Positions 1 through 6,102 of a DNA stretch of 7,816 nucleotides are shown piece by piece. Position 1 is the first letter of the stretch, and each line of letters starts with the position of its first letter. A program made the translations under genes and the position numbers. Origin of the DNA: an uncultured Oxalobacteraceae bacterium (lineage in GTDB: Bacteria; Pseudomonadota; Gammaproteobacteria; Burkholderiales; Burkholderiaceae); contig CAMLHI010000087.1 of NCBI GenBank assembly GCA_946479705.1, positions 1 through 7,816 of the forward strand, read 5' to 3'. The notes below the pieces were generated by a model. The model was given only the letters and a program-made list of their open reading frames with translations. It had not been told where the DNA came from and searched no databases.

Positions 1-2
1 TT

Positions 3-503
3 TCGCAACGCGCGCTGGTGCGCAACGCACTGCGAATGCGTCCAGACCGTATCATTCTGGGCGAGGTACGCGGCGCCGAAGCGCTCGACATGCTACAGGC
101 AATGAACACAGGGCACGAAGGTTCACTGGCAACGATCCATTCCAACACCCCACGCGACGCGCTGTCACGACTGGAAAATATGGTCGGCATGGCCGGTGTC
201 AACCTTACGCCGCACGCTACACGCCAGCAGATCGCCTCGGCGGTTACGGTGGTATTGCAAGTGACACGCATGACCGATGGCGCGCGCAAGCTCGTCAGCG
301 TGCAGGAGATTACTGGCATGGAAGGTGATGTCATTGCCATGCAGGAAATCTTCGCCTTTAGGCAGAGCGGCGTAACCCAAGAGGGCAAGGTGCTCGGCCA
401 TTTTTGCGCTACGGGTGTGCGCCCGCGCTTTGCCGAGCGCCTACGCTTGTTTGGCGCGGCGGTACCAGACTCAGCCTTCGATCCGACCCGGATATACGAA
501 TAG
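3..503 (+). CDS. tadA: TadA/CpaF-type secretion ATPase, C-terminal part (5'-truncated by window edge)
   Basis: This is the last 166 residues of a VirB11/CpaF-family hexameric ATPase that energises Flp/Tad pilus assembly at the cytoplasmic face of the inner membrane. The reading frame is open from base 3 and ends at TAG 501-503. Visible motifs are the Walker B-like IILGEVRG (about residues 17-24 of the fragment) and, just after it, the His-box region [12 protein letters not shown], which is typical of CpaF. The Walker A region would be upstream of the window. The C-terminal tail runs through [12 protein letters not shown], as in CpaF proteins. tadB starts 16 bp after the stop, so the two are surely co-transcribed. 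Type II/IV pilus ATPases share the fold, but the two membrane-platform genes and TadD that follow fix the assignment to Tad. Confidence 0.95.
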   Translation, partial: SQRALVRNALRMRPDRIILGEVRGAEALDMLQAMNTGHEGSLATIHSNTPRDALSRLENMVGMAGVNLTPHATRQQIASAVTVVLQVTRMTDGARKLVSVQEITGMEGDVIAMQEIFAFRQSGVTQEGKVLGHFCATGVRPRFAERLRLFGAAVPDSAFDPTRIYE

Positions 504-519
504 ACCAGCGGAGCCGCAC

Positions 520-1497
520 ATGGATATCGTTTTCTATACCATAGGGGTATTGTTGTTCGCCACGGTGATCTTGCTAATTGAAGGGGCCTACTTGTGGTGG
601 TCCGGGGCGCACGGCGCTGAGGCGCGCCGTATTGCACGGCGCTTACGCGTCATGTCGGGTGGCGTCAATGACGGCACCCAGCGCATTTCGATTTTAAAAC
701 AGCGACGCTACAGCCGCAACGATAGGCTGGATAAATTCTTGCATCGGCGCTGGCTAGCCAACGCCCTCGATCGCAAGCTACTCCAGGCGGGGACGCGCTG
801 GTCGGTGGAGCAATTCGGCGCAGCCACTCTCGGAGCATTTCTGGTCGCCGCGTTTTTAGTGCAGCTCCGCCCCGTGTCCTTACTCGTGCAATGCGTGATC
901 GTGCTCACGTTCATGTGTGTTCCGTACATTTTCCTGTTGCGTGCGCGGACCGCACGGCTGATCAAAATTGAAGAGCAGCTTCCCGAAGTCGCTGATTTTC
1001 TGGCGCGCGCCATGAGGGCTGGCCATGCTTTTACCAACGTGCTGCAGATGGTTGGAAGCGAACTGCCGGAACCGATTAGCGGAGAGTTTCGGGCAGCTCA
1101 TGAGGAGATTAATTATGGAGTGCCCCTGAATGAAGCGCTACATAATTTGGCCGACCGAATTCCTCTGACCGACCTGCGCTACCTCGTCATTGCTGTCGTC
1201 ATCCAGCGCGAATCCGGAGGCAATTTAGCCGAAATACTCGGAAACATTGCTTATATCATCCGGGAACGGCTCAAGCTGATTGGCAAGGTCAGGGTGCTTT
1301 CGGCGGAGGGCCGCATGTCCGCATGGATACTGGGAGCACTTCCCTTCTGCGTCATGGCGTTCATGGTCGTCGTCAACCCCGGTTACGTCAGCCTGCTCTG
1401 GACCGATCCGACTGGCATCAAAATGATGTGGTGTGCTGCCGGCATGATTTTGATCGGCACTCTTTGGATACGCCGCGTTATTCATATCCACGTATAG
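520..1497 (+). CDS. tadB: TadB, Tad/Flp pilus inner-membrane platform protein
   Basis: A 325-residue type II secretion F-domain protein that, with TadC, forms the inner-membrane platform on which the TadA ATPase acts. Hydrophobic segments are at about residues 4-27, 98-116, 119-141, 267-285 and 301-318. The cytoplasmic T2SSF domain spans roughly 151-265, starting with [20 protein letters not shown] and including [12 protein letters not shown]. Length is as usual for TadB. I chose the ATG at 520 because it has a GGAG six bases upstream (510-513) and begins directly with the first membrane segment. An open frame extends back to 415, but that part overlaps the ATPase gene and gives no family-like sequence. 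tadC follows after 9 bp. Confidence 0.95.
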   Translation: MDIVFYTIGVLLFATVILLIEGAYLWWSGAHGAEARRIARRLRVMSGGVNDGTQRISILKQRRYSRNDRLDKFLHRRWLANALDRKLLQAGTRWSVEQFGAATLGAFLVAAFLVQLRPVSLLVQCVIVLTFMCVPYIFLLRARTARLIKIEEQLPEVADFLARAMRAGHAFTNVLQMVGSELPEPISGEFRAAHEEINYGVPLNEALHNLADRIPLTDLRYLVIAVVIQRESGGNLAEILGNIAYIIRERLKLIGKVRVLSAEGRMSAWILGALPFCVMAFMVVVNPGYVSLLWTDPTGIKMMWCAAGMILIGTLWIRRVIHIHV

Positions 1498-1506
1498 GGG
1501 GCTTTT

Positions 1507-2439
1507 ATGACTAGCGCGCAGGTCCTGTTTCTTCTGATTGTGTTTGCCATCGTGGGCGCCCTGGTCATGCTGGCGATGGCGCTCCTTTCACCTGGCTACA
1601 TGCGTGCGCGCTTGGCCAGTTTTCGCGGCCAAACCGAGTCGACTGCGTTGGAAACCGAAGGATGGGTCGAAACCGTAGTCAAGGTCGCCGTGCCGTTCAG
1701 CAGGTTGTCATTGCCAGAGGAGGGTTGGGAGAAGTCAGCGCTACGTACCCGCTTTATGAACGCTGGCTGGCGCAGCCGCGCCGTGGCAACACTGTACTTT
1801 GCTTCCAAAACCCTTCTCGCACTCGTGACGCCAGCGATCACCGCGCTGGTGTTGACGCACACAACTCCAGCCATGGGCGGCACCCAGTTCATGTTATGGC
1901 TGTTGGTAGTTGCCGCGGTCGGATATTACCTCCCCAACTTCGTCCTAGACCAAATTGCAAAGCGCCGCCAACGCGACATCTTCGAAACCATTCCCGATGC
2001 GCTGGACCTGCTGACCGTATGCGTTGAGGCAGGTCTGAGTTTGGAACGTGCACTGATCAAGGTGGCAGGCGAGATTCATATCAAAAGCTTGGTGCTGGCC
2101 CAGGAATTGCAACTGGTATTGATGGAAATGCGGGCTGGCTTTTCCAAGGAACGTGCGTTACGCAATCTTGCGTTGCGCAGCGGGGTGGAGGATGTTGATA
2201 CGCTTGTTGCCATGCTGATCCAATCGGAACGTTTCGGTACCAGCATGGGAACCTCCCTCCGCGTACATTCCGATAACTTGCGTACCAAGCGGCGCTTGCT
2301 CGCTGAGGAGGCTGCCGCAAAGATTGCACTCAAACTGCTGTTCCCCCTCATCTTTTTCATTTTTCCGACCTTACTGATGGTACTGGTTGGCCCGGCGGGC
2401 ATTCAGATCAGCCACGCCCTTGGCGCTATGGGCAGTTAG
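1507..2439 (+). CDS. tadC: TadC, Tad/Flp pilus inner-membrane platform protein
   Basis: A 310-residue T2SSF-domain protein, the second platform subunit of the Tad machine. Hydrophobic segments are at about residues 5-27, 95-118, 126-148 and 281-305. The F domain starts near residue 160 with IPDALDLLTVCVEAGLSLER, the signature stretch of TadC, and continues through SERFGTSMGTSLRVHSD to KRRLLAEEAAAKIALKLLFP before the last membrane helix. The start ATG at 1507 has an AGGGGG at 1496-1501, overlapping the tadB stop, with a five-base spacer. It is separated from tadB by 9 bp and from tadD by 20 bp, so one transcript is expected. Confidence 0.95.
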   Translation: MTSAQVLFLLIVFAIVGALVMLAMALLSPGYMRARLASFRGQTESTALETEGWVETVVKVAVPFSRLSLPEEGWEKSALRTRFMNAGWRSRAVATLYFASKTLLALVTPAITALVLTHTTPAMGGTQFMLWLLVVAAVGYYLPNFVLDQIAKRRQRDIFETIPDALDLLTVCVEAGLSLERALIKVAGEIHIKSLVLAQELQLVLMEMRAGFSKERALRNLALRSGVEDVDTLVAMLIQSERFGTSMGTSLRVHSDNLRTKRRLLAEEAAAKIALKLLFPLIFFIFPTLLMVLVGPAGIQISHALGAMGS

Positions 2440-2459
2440 GGATTCTCACTGGAGGCGGT

Positions 2460-3527
2460 ATGCAATCTACACTCAAGTATCTCTCAGTTATAGGGATGGC
2501 TGTCACGCTGGTGGCGTGTGCGAACAAAAGTTCCCGACCTGCCCCTGCCGCGGTCGTCGCGCCAACTTTCGCCAGCCCCGACGATGCCTACCTGGTCGCG
2601 CGCAGCCAGCATATGGCCTTCCGCTTCGACGATGCGCTCCAGTCATACCAAAGCGCGTTGCGGATGATGCCGACGCACGTCAATGCGCGCAATGGGCTCG
2701 CAACACTGTATGCGGAGCGGGGCGAGTTTGATAAAGCAGTGCCGCTGTGGCAAGCGCTTACGGCGATGCGCGGAGAACAAGCTGGTACCGAAAACGCGTT
2801 TCTGTTTAGCAATCTGGGCTATGCACTCTTCCTGAAGGGCGACTACGCGTCAGCGCTGGCGGCATTAGAAAAAGCGTGCGTGCTCGATCCTCTTAATCAC
2901 CGCGCATGGCAGCACCTTGGCGGCGCACTCGAGAAGCTCGGGCAAGCGGAGCGCGCGCAGCAAATGTTTAAGCAGGCAGCCACACTGCGGCAGCACGACT
3001 TCAAGAACGATTACGCACTTGCTCCACACTCCGGCAGCGTGGCGATCGATCGTGCCGTTGCGGCGTCGGCCGATGATAATGAGTGGGCGCGGACCCAAGT
3101 CGAATCGTCTGGCGGCGGCCTCTTCGTACTACGGCGCATCCCGGCCCGCGCACCTCGCGTGGGTGCGCGTGAGGCCGATCGAACGAAGGCCATGCCGATG
3201 ACGACGACTATTTCGCTCGAAATCCGTAATGGAAATGGGGTCACTGGCATGGCACGCTCCTTGGCTCGCATCCTGCACGGCGATGATATGCAGGTAGTGC
3301 GGCTGAGCAATCAGAAAGGTTTCGGCGTGATAGAAACAAGGGTTGAATACCAGCCGGATTTCCGCGAGGCGGCCGAGCGTCTGGCAGCGCGCTTTGGCGC
3401 TGCAACGGTGGTGGCCGTGCCGCACGCCGGGCGCGCCGACGTACGTCTGGTAATCGGGCGCGATCTGATCGAACACAAACCCGTGCAGTCGATCATTGCC
3501 GGCGCGCAGATGCACAAGCGGAGTTGA
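2460..3527 (+). CDS. tadD: TadD-type TPR lipoprotein with C-terminal LytR_C domain
   Basis: A 355-residue probable outer-membrane lipoprotein. The N-terminus is a short signal peptide ending in the lipobox LVAC, with the lipidated cysteine at residue 20. A Pro/Ala linker is followed by about four tetratricopeptide repeats (roughly 42-178; typical GYALFLKGDYASALAALEKA and GGALEKLGQAERAQQMFKQA). After a linker (about 180-238), residues 240-337 look like a LytR_C domain: IEIRNGNG-type start (here LEIRNGNGVTGMARSLARIL), a VIETRVEYQPDFREAAERLA middle and VRLVIGRDL end. TadD proteins act as pilotin-like helpers of the Tad secretin; the LytR_C domain is better known from LytR/CpsA/Psr cell-wall enzymes and its role here is unknown. 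The start has GGAGG at 2451-2455, four bases before ATG. The family assignment is firm; the domain role is inference. Confidence 0.88.
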   Translation: MQSTLKYLSVIGMAVTLVACANKSSRPAPAAVVAPTFASPDDAYLVARSQHMAFRFDDALQSYQSALRMMPTHVNARNGLATLYAERGEFDKAVPLWQALTAMRGEQAGTENAFLFSNLGYALFLKGDYASALAALEKACVLDPLNHRAWQHLGGALEKLGQAERAQQMFKQAATLRQHDFKNDYALAPHSGSVAIDRAVAASADDNEWARTQVESSGGGLFVLRRIPARAPRVGAREADRTKAMPMTTTISLEIRNGNGVTGMARSLARILHGDDMQVVRLSNQKGFGVIETRVEYQPDFREAAERLAARFGAATVVAVPHAGRADVRLVIGRDLIEHKPVQSIIAGAQMHKRS

Positions 3528-3531
3528 CGCA

Positions 3532-3627
3532 ATGGTAGTCCGGTGGCGCGATTGAGCGACATCAAATCTTGTCGGACCGCTCACGCGACAATGGGCCAAT
3601 CGAATTAGGCCACCGGAGACCTACCAT
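3532..3627 (+). promoter_or_regulatory. Long inverted repeat covering the BON gene's ribosome binding site and start, with a mini-ORF in its left arm
   Basis: Bases 3532-3547 are complementary to 3609-3627: 16 base pairs interrupted only by a GAC bulge at 3618-3620. The right arm contains the GGAG (3615-3618) and the first two bases of the ATG (3626) of the BON gene. In RNA reading through from tadD this fold would hide both. The left arm coincides with a seven-codon ORF (ATG 3532 to TGA 3553-3555, peptide MVVRWRD). That ORF lies five bases after the tadD stop and eight bases after a GGAG at 3520-3523. A further CGATTG/CAATCG stem (3549-3554, 3597-3602) extends the fold inward. The pairing is read directly; translational control is inference. 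It could instead be a dispersed palindromic repeat. Confidence 0.5.
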
Positions 3628-3940
3628 GCGTATCGCACACATTATTAAAACCATTCTTTCCAGCTTCCTAATTATTGGGCTGATCGCTTGTGCACCTACC
3701 GCGAGCCGCGAAGGTACTGGCGAATATCTTGACGATTCCCTCATCACTGGCAAGGTCAAAGCGGCGTTGGTCGCCGATCCCGATCTCAAAGCCACCGAAA
3801 TCAACGTTGAGACCTACAAGGGCACGGTTCAATTGAGCGGCTTCGTCAGTTCACCTGACGACATGCCCAAGGCCGTCGCGGTGGCGCGCAAGATTAATGG
3901 CGTCAAGGCCGTCAAGAATGACATGGCGGTCAAGCGCTAA
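3626..3940 (+). CDS. Small BON-domain lipoprotein
   Basis: A 104-residue predicted lipoprotein. Residues 1-22 form a signal peptide with lipobox LIAC and the lipidated cysteine at 22. Residues 34-104 form one BON domain: DDSLITGKVKAALVADPDL, then INVETYKGTVQLSGFV, then the helix KAVAVARKINGVKAVKNDM. BON domains are thought to bind membranes or peptidoglycan and occur in OsmY and in secretins, including RcpA/CpaC of Tad systems. I chose the ATG at 3626 because it directly precedes the signal peptide and has GGAG seven bases upstream. An open frame reaches back to 3569 but gives a non-signal, charged leader. The gene is 98 bp after tadD on the same strand. It may be an accessory of the pilus machine or a general envelope-stress lipoprotein; the sequence alone cannot decide. 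Confidence 0.9.
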   Translation: MRIAHIIKTILSSFLIIGLIACAPTASREGTGEYLDDSLITGKVKAALVADPDLKATEINVETYKGTVQLSGFVSSPDDMPKAVAVARKINGVKAVKNDMAVKR

Positions 3941-3965
3941 GACGACACGAGCGATTGGGGCAGCA

Positions 3966-3991
3966 CGCCCACGGGGCAGCGCCCCGACGGC
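3966..3991 (+). terminator. Possible terminator after the BON gene
   Basis: CGGGGC (3972-3977) and GCCCCG (3981-3986) form a six-bp GC stem with a three-base loop. Three more pairs (3967-3969 with 3989-3991) lie beyond a two-by-two internal loop. It starts about 30 bases after the BON stop, a natural place to end the operon, but no T-run follows, so it may be only a weak or factor-assisted terminator. Confidence 0.35.
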
Positions 3992-4084
3992 AGCTCGTCC
4001 CTGCCCATACCCCATTTCGCGCGAAGTGTCCCGTATCGTGCGCGTGGCGGTACTCTAAATGGCATGGCGCGCCTGTGAGCTTGT

Positions 4085-4139
4085 CGCGGGCTGATCCACC
4101 TGGCTCCCCACCGCGCCGACGGTTTTGGCTCAGCCCGTG
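4085..4139. repeat. Inverted repeat in the non-coding gap
   Basis: CGGGCTGA at 4087-4094 is perfectly complementary to TCAGCCCG at 4130-4137. One GU pair (4086/4138) and one more pair (4085/4139) extend it, enclosing 35 bases. A small ACCG/CGGT stem (4110-4113, 4120-4123) lies inside. It could be a structured RNA or chance pairing in GC-rich sequence. Confidence 0.3.
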
Positions 4140-4509
4140 CCCAGTCCGCAACTTGCGAGCGCTTTGCAGAGGCGGACCAAGACGACCTCTACGCGGCGAC
4201 GTCGCCCGCGCCCTGACCATTGGACTCGAATGGACGCGCAGACCGCTGCGGCTGGCAAACCTGGAAGCCTAGCGCGCTTAGCCCGTCGCACCCGTGTGTC
4301 GACACGTGGCGCAGGGACGGGGCCACAACCTGCCGCCACCGACACAAGGCGTGTCGTCGCTAATGAATTTTCTTTCCACCCGCTCAATTCGGCCCCCGTG
4401 TGCGCCGGACATGACGAGCGATATGGTGGACACGCCGACGCAATCGCCGTCCACACCAATGGCGTCCTTGAAGGCGCGACCGATCCGTGCGCCGATTGGG
4501 CTCATGCTG

Positions 4510-4579
4510 GCGTCTAACGGGCGTCTAACGGGCGTCTAACGAGCGTCTAACGAGCGTCTAACGAGCGTCTAACGAGCGT
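4510..4579. repeat. 11-bp tandem repeat, six copies plus a four-base remnant
   Basis: Six head-to-tail copies of GCGTCTAACGR occupy 4510-4575, followed by GCGT at 4576-4579. Copies 1 and 2 end in G and copies 3 to 6 end in A; otherwise they are identical. Each unit has a small internal symmetry, CGT-CTA-ACG. Because 11 is not a multiple of three, the TAA on the plus strand and the TAG on the minus strand fall in all three frames, so no reading frame crosses the array in either direction. The clean copies indicate recent expansion by slippage or active maintenance. Location: 231 bp before the permease start codon. Confidence 0.95.
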
Positions 4580-4669
4580 GTCGGCGCGGAAGCACACGCA
4601 CAGTGCTGACCTTGCCGAGCACAGCGCCAACAACGGCCATGGCCGCTCGACGCTCCAGCGCCACAATCC

Positions 4670-4698
4670 TTCGCACGTCCTGACGACAGCGCTATGAT
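4670..4698 (+). promoter_or_regulatory. Candidate sigma70 promoter of the permease gene
   Basis: TTCGCA at 4670-4675 (four of six bases of TTGACA) and TATGAT at 4693-4698 (five of six of TATAAT) are separated by exactly 17 bp. Transcription would start near 4705 and give a leader of about 100 bases. This is the best promoter-like pair before the gene, but in GC-rich genomes such matches are only suggestive. Confidence 0.4.
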
Positions 4699-4806
4699 GA
4701 CAAGCGACGCGGCCGCCGCCGCCCAGCGTCACCGAAGCCAGCAGGCGCGACCGAACTGCAGCAGCACACAAACCGCCCCGCTGCCACGACACTCACAAAG
4801 GACAGT

Positions 4807-5793
4807 ATGGCCCGTTCACGCTTTTTGCCCGACAACTTCACCTTGGCCATGCTGGCGACCATCGGCGCCGCCAGCCTGTTCCCCGCGCACGGCCAAGGCG
4901 CGCGCCTGTTCGACCAAGCCACCAACGCCGCGATTTGCCTGCTGTTCTTCCTGCACGGCGCCAAGCTCCCGCGCGAAGCCGTCGTCGCCGGCATCACCCA
5001 CTGGCGCTTGCACCTGCTGGTGCTGTTATCCACCTTCGTCCTGTTCCCCGTCCTGGGGCTGGCCCTGCGTCCCTTGCTCATGCCGCTGGTCACCCCCGAG
5101 CTCTACCTGGGCATCCTGTTCCTGTGCATGCTCCCGTCCACCGTCCAATCCTCAATCGCCTTCACCGCCGCCGCGCGCGGCAACGTTCCGGCGGCAATTT
5201 GCAGCGCCTCCGCCTCGAACCTGCTGGGCGTCTTTCTCACCCCCATGCTGACGGGCCTGGTGACCACCGCCCACGCCGGCAACGGCTCGGCGCTCGACGC
5301 CATCCTGCGCATCGGCGCGCAACTGATGCTCCCCTTCATCGCCGGCCAGATCGCGCGCCGCTGGATCGGTCCCTGGGTCGAACGCCACCGGGCGCTGGTG
5401 CGCGCGGTCGACCAAAGCTCGATCCTGCTGGTGGTCTACACCGCCTTCAGCGAAGCTGTCGGACAGGGCCTATGGCAAAGCTTGGCGCCCAGCGCCCTGG
5501 CCGGCCTGCTTGTCATTGACGTGGTCCTGCTCACGCTGGTGATCGGCGCCACCAGCTTCGCCAGCCGCCAACTGCGATTCAACCGGGAAGACCGCATCGC
5601 CATCATCTTTTGCGGCTCCAAGAAAAGCATGGCCAGCGGGATCCCGATGGCCAAGGTACTGTTCAGCGGCAGCGCGCTGGGCACGGTTGTGCTGCCCCTC
5701 ATGCTGTTCCACCAGTTGCAACTGATGGTCTGCGCCGTGCTGGCCCAGCGTTACGCCGCCCAGCCGCCCGAGCCCGTCGCCGCCCACCCCTGA
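4807..5793 (+). CDS. SBF-like bile acid:sodium symporter family permease (YfeH/SLC10A7 type)
   Basis: A 328-residue integral membrane protein, strongly hydrophobic with about ten probable transmembrane helices. Family signatures are LPSTVQSSIAFTAAARGN (about 109-126), SASASNLLGVFLTPM (about 133-147) and, near the C-terminus, CGSKKSMASGIPMAK (about 279-293). These match the SBF_like (YfeH, SLC10A7-related) branch rather than the classic bile-acid transporters. Transport is presumably sodium-coupled; the substrate of bacterial members is unknown and bile acid is not implied. The ATG at 4807 has AAGGA at 4798-4802 with a four-base spacer. The gene stands alone, with a promoter-like pair upstream and a strong hairpin downstream. 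Its GC content and codon use are higher than in the Tad genes to its left. Confidence 0.92.
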   Translation: MARSRFLPDNFTLAMLATIGAASLFPAHGQGARLFDQATNAAICLLFFLHGAKLPREAVVAGITHWRLHLLVLLSTFVLFPVLGLALRPLLMPLVTPELYLGILFLCMLPSTVQSSIAFTAAARGNVPAAICSASASNLLGVFLTPMLTGLVTTAHAGNGSALDAILRIGAQLMLPFIAGQIARRWIGPWVERHRALVRAVDQSSILLVVYTAFSEAVGQGLWQSLAPSALAGLLVIDVVLLTLVIGATSFASRQLRFNREDRIAIIFCGSKKSMASGIPMAKVLFSGSALGTVVLPLMLFHQLQLMVCAVLAQRYAAQPPEPVAAHP

Positions 5794-5853
5794 GCCAACT
5801 AACCGCCAGGAAACGCCGCCCAAGCCAAGGTTCGTTTCCAGGTCGACCCGTTC

Positions 5854-5888
5854 GCGCTGGCCACCGGCACCGCCCCGGTGGCCAGCGC
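5854..5888. terminator. Strong perfect hairpin, probable terminator of the permease gene
   Basis: Bases 5854-5867 (GCGCTGGCCACCGG) are perfectly complementary to 5875-5888, giving a 14-bp GC-rich stem with a seven-base loop, 60 bp after the permease stop. No T-run follows on either strand, so it is not a canonical intrinsic terminator. It may act as an RNA-stabilising 3' hairpin or be a dispersed palindrome. Confidence 0.5.
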
Positions 5889-6032
5889 CGGCAGCCCACC
5901 CTGAGTGGCCAGCAGCACGACCCGCCCTCCCGACTCCGACAAGCATGCGCAACTTTGACCTGCGCACAAACCCATCCCGCCTGCCCCTGGCAGGGCGCGC
6001 ACGATATAAAAAATCACAATTTTTCTCTCTGG

Positions 6033-6099
6033 TAATATATCTGACAGGGCGGCATGAAACGCAGCCGTCCCGCGTCCCGCACAGTTGATATATTGACAG
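6033..6099 (+). promoter_or_regulatory. Paired ATATAT(C)TGACAG boxes, possible promoter/operator of the PLP enzyme
   Basis: TAATATATCTGACAG (6033-6047) and GATATATTGACAG (6087-6099) share a core that differs by one inserted C. The TGACAG parts are 52 bp apart, close to five turns of the helix. The second copy contains TATATT (6089-6094), five of six of a -10 box; a transcript from it would start about two bases before the ATG at 6103. No good -35 box precedes it. The boxes could be sites for a regulator bound on one face of the DNA. Direct repeat: seen. Function: inference. Confidence 0.35.
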
Positions 6100-6102
6100 C
6101 CA

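Larger units (their letters stand above)
3941..4806. other. Intergenic stretch with no convincing gene
   Basis: Open frames exist on both strands here (for example plus 3955-4272 and 4125-4517, minus 4278-4505). None has a good ribosome binding site or a recognisable domain, and most read as arginine/proline-rich GC shadows. The minus-strand frame 4278-4505 (75 codons, start MSPIGARIGRAFKDAIGVDG) looks the most protein-like, but its start abuts the tandem repeat and has no Shine-Dalgarno, so I do not call it. Contents I can support are a possible terminator (3966-3991), an inverted repeat (4085-4139), small palindromes TTCGCGCGAA (4016-4025) and GTGTCGACAC (4296-4305), the 11-bp tandem repeat (4510-4579) and a promoter-like pair (4670-4698). 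It may hold decayed sequence or a junction between the Tad block and core genes. Confidence 0.6.
5794..6102. other. Intergenic region between permease and PLP enzyme
   Basis: The first part holds the perfect hairpin at 5854-5888. The end holds a sharply AT-rich island (about 6001-6041) in otherwise GC-rich DNA. The island includes AAAAAT-CACA-ATTTTT (6009-6024) and leads into two near-identical ATATAT...TGACAG boxes. A minus-strand frame across 5799-5978 reads VLLATQGGLPALATGAVPVA and is protein-like, but it is short and its middle is made by the hairpin itself. I do not call a gene here. Confidence 0.55.

Noticed and set aside
415..519. Longer tadB reading frame starting at 415 inside the ATPase gene
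   Set aside because: The extension reads as an out-of-frame shadow of the ATPase end; ATG 520 has a good GGAG and begins with the first membrane helix as in TadB proteins.
3129..3599. 156-codon minus-strand ORF opposite tadD
   Set aside because: Antisense to a well-supported coding region, Arg/His-rich, with no domain or ribosome binding site.
4278..4505. 75-codon minus-strand ORF in the intergenic gap
   Set aside because: Composition is fairly protein-like, but there is no Shine-Dalgarno, the start abuts the tandem repeat and no family is recognised. Homologues in other genomes would revive it.
4510..4579. CRISPR array interpretation of the tandem repeat
   Set aside because: Units are 11 bp, directly abutting with no spacers, and there are no cas genes nearby.
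5799..5978. Minus-strand 60-codon frame ending next to the permease stop
   Set aside because: Short, no ribosome binding site checked as good, and its middle is largely encoded by the perfect hairpin at 5854-5888.
6093..6098. Exact TTGACA as a -35 box
   Set aside because: No -10-like sequence follows at 16-18 bp (the site would read GACTTC inside the coding region); the TGACA part is better explained by the repeated TGACAG box.
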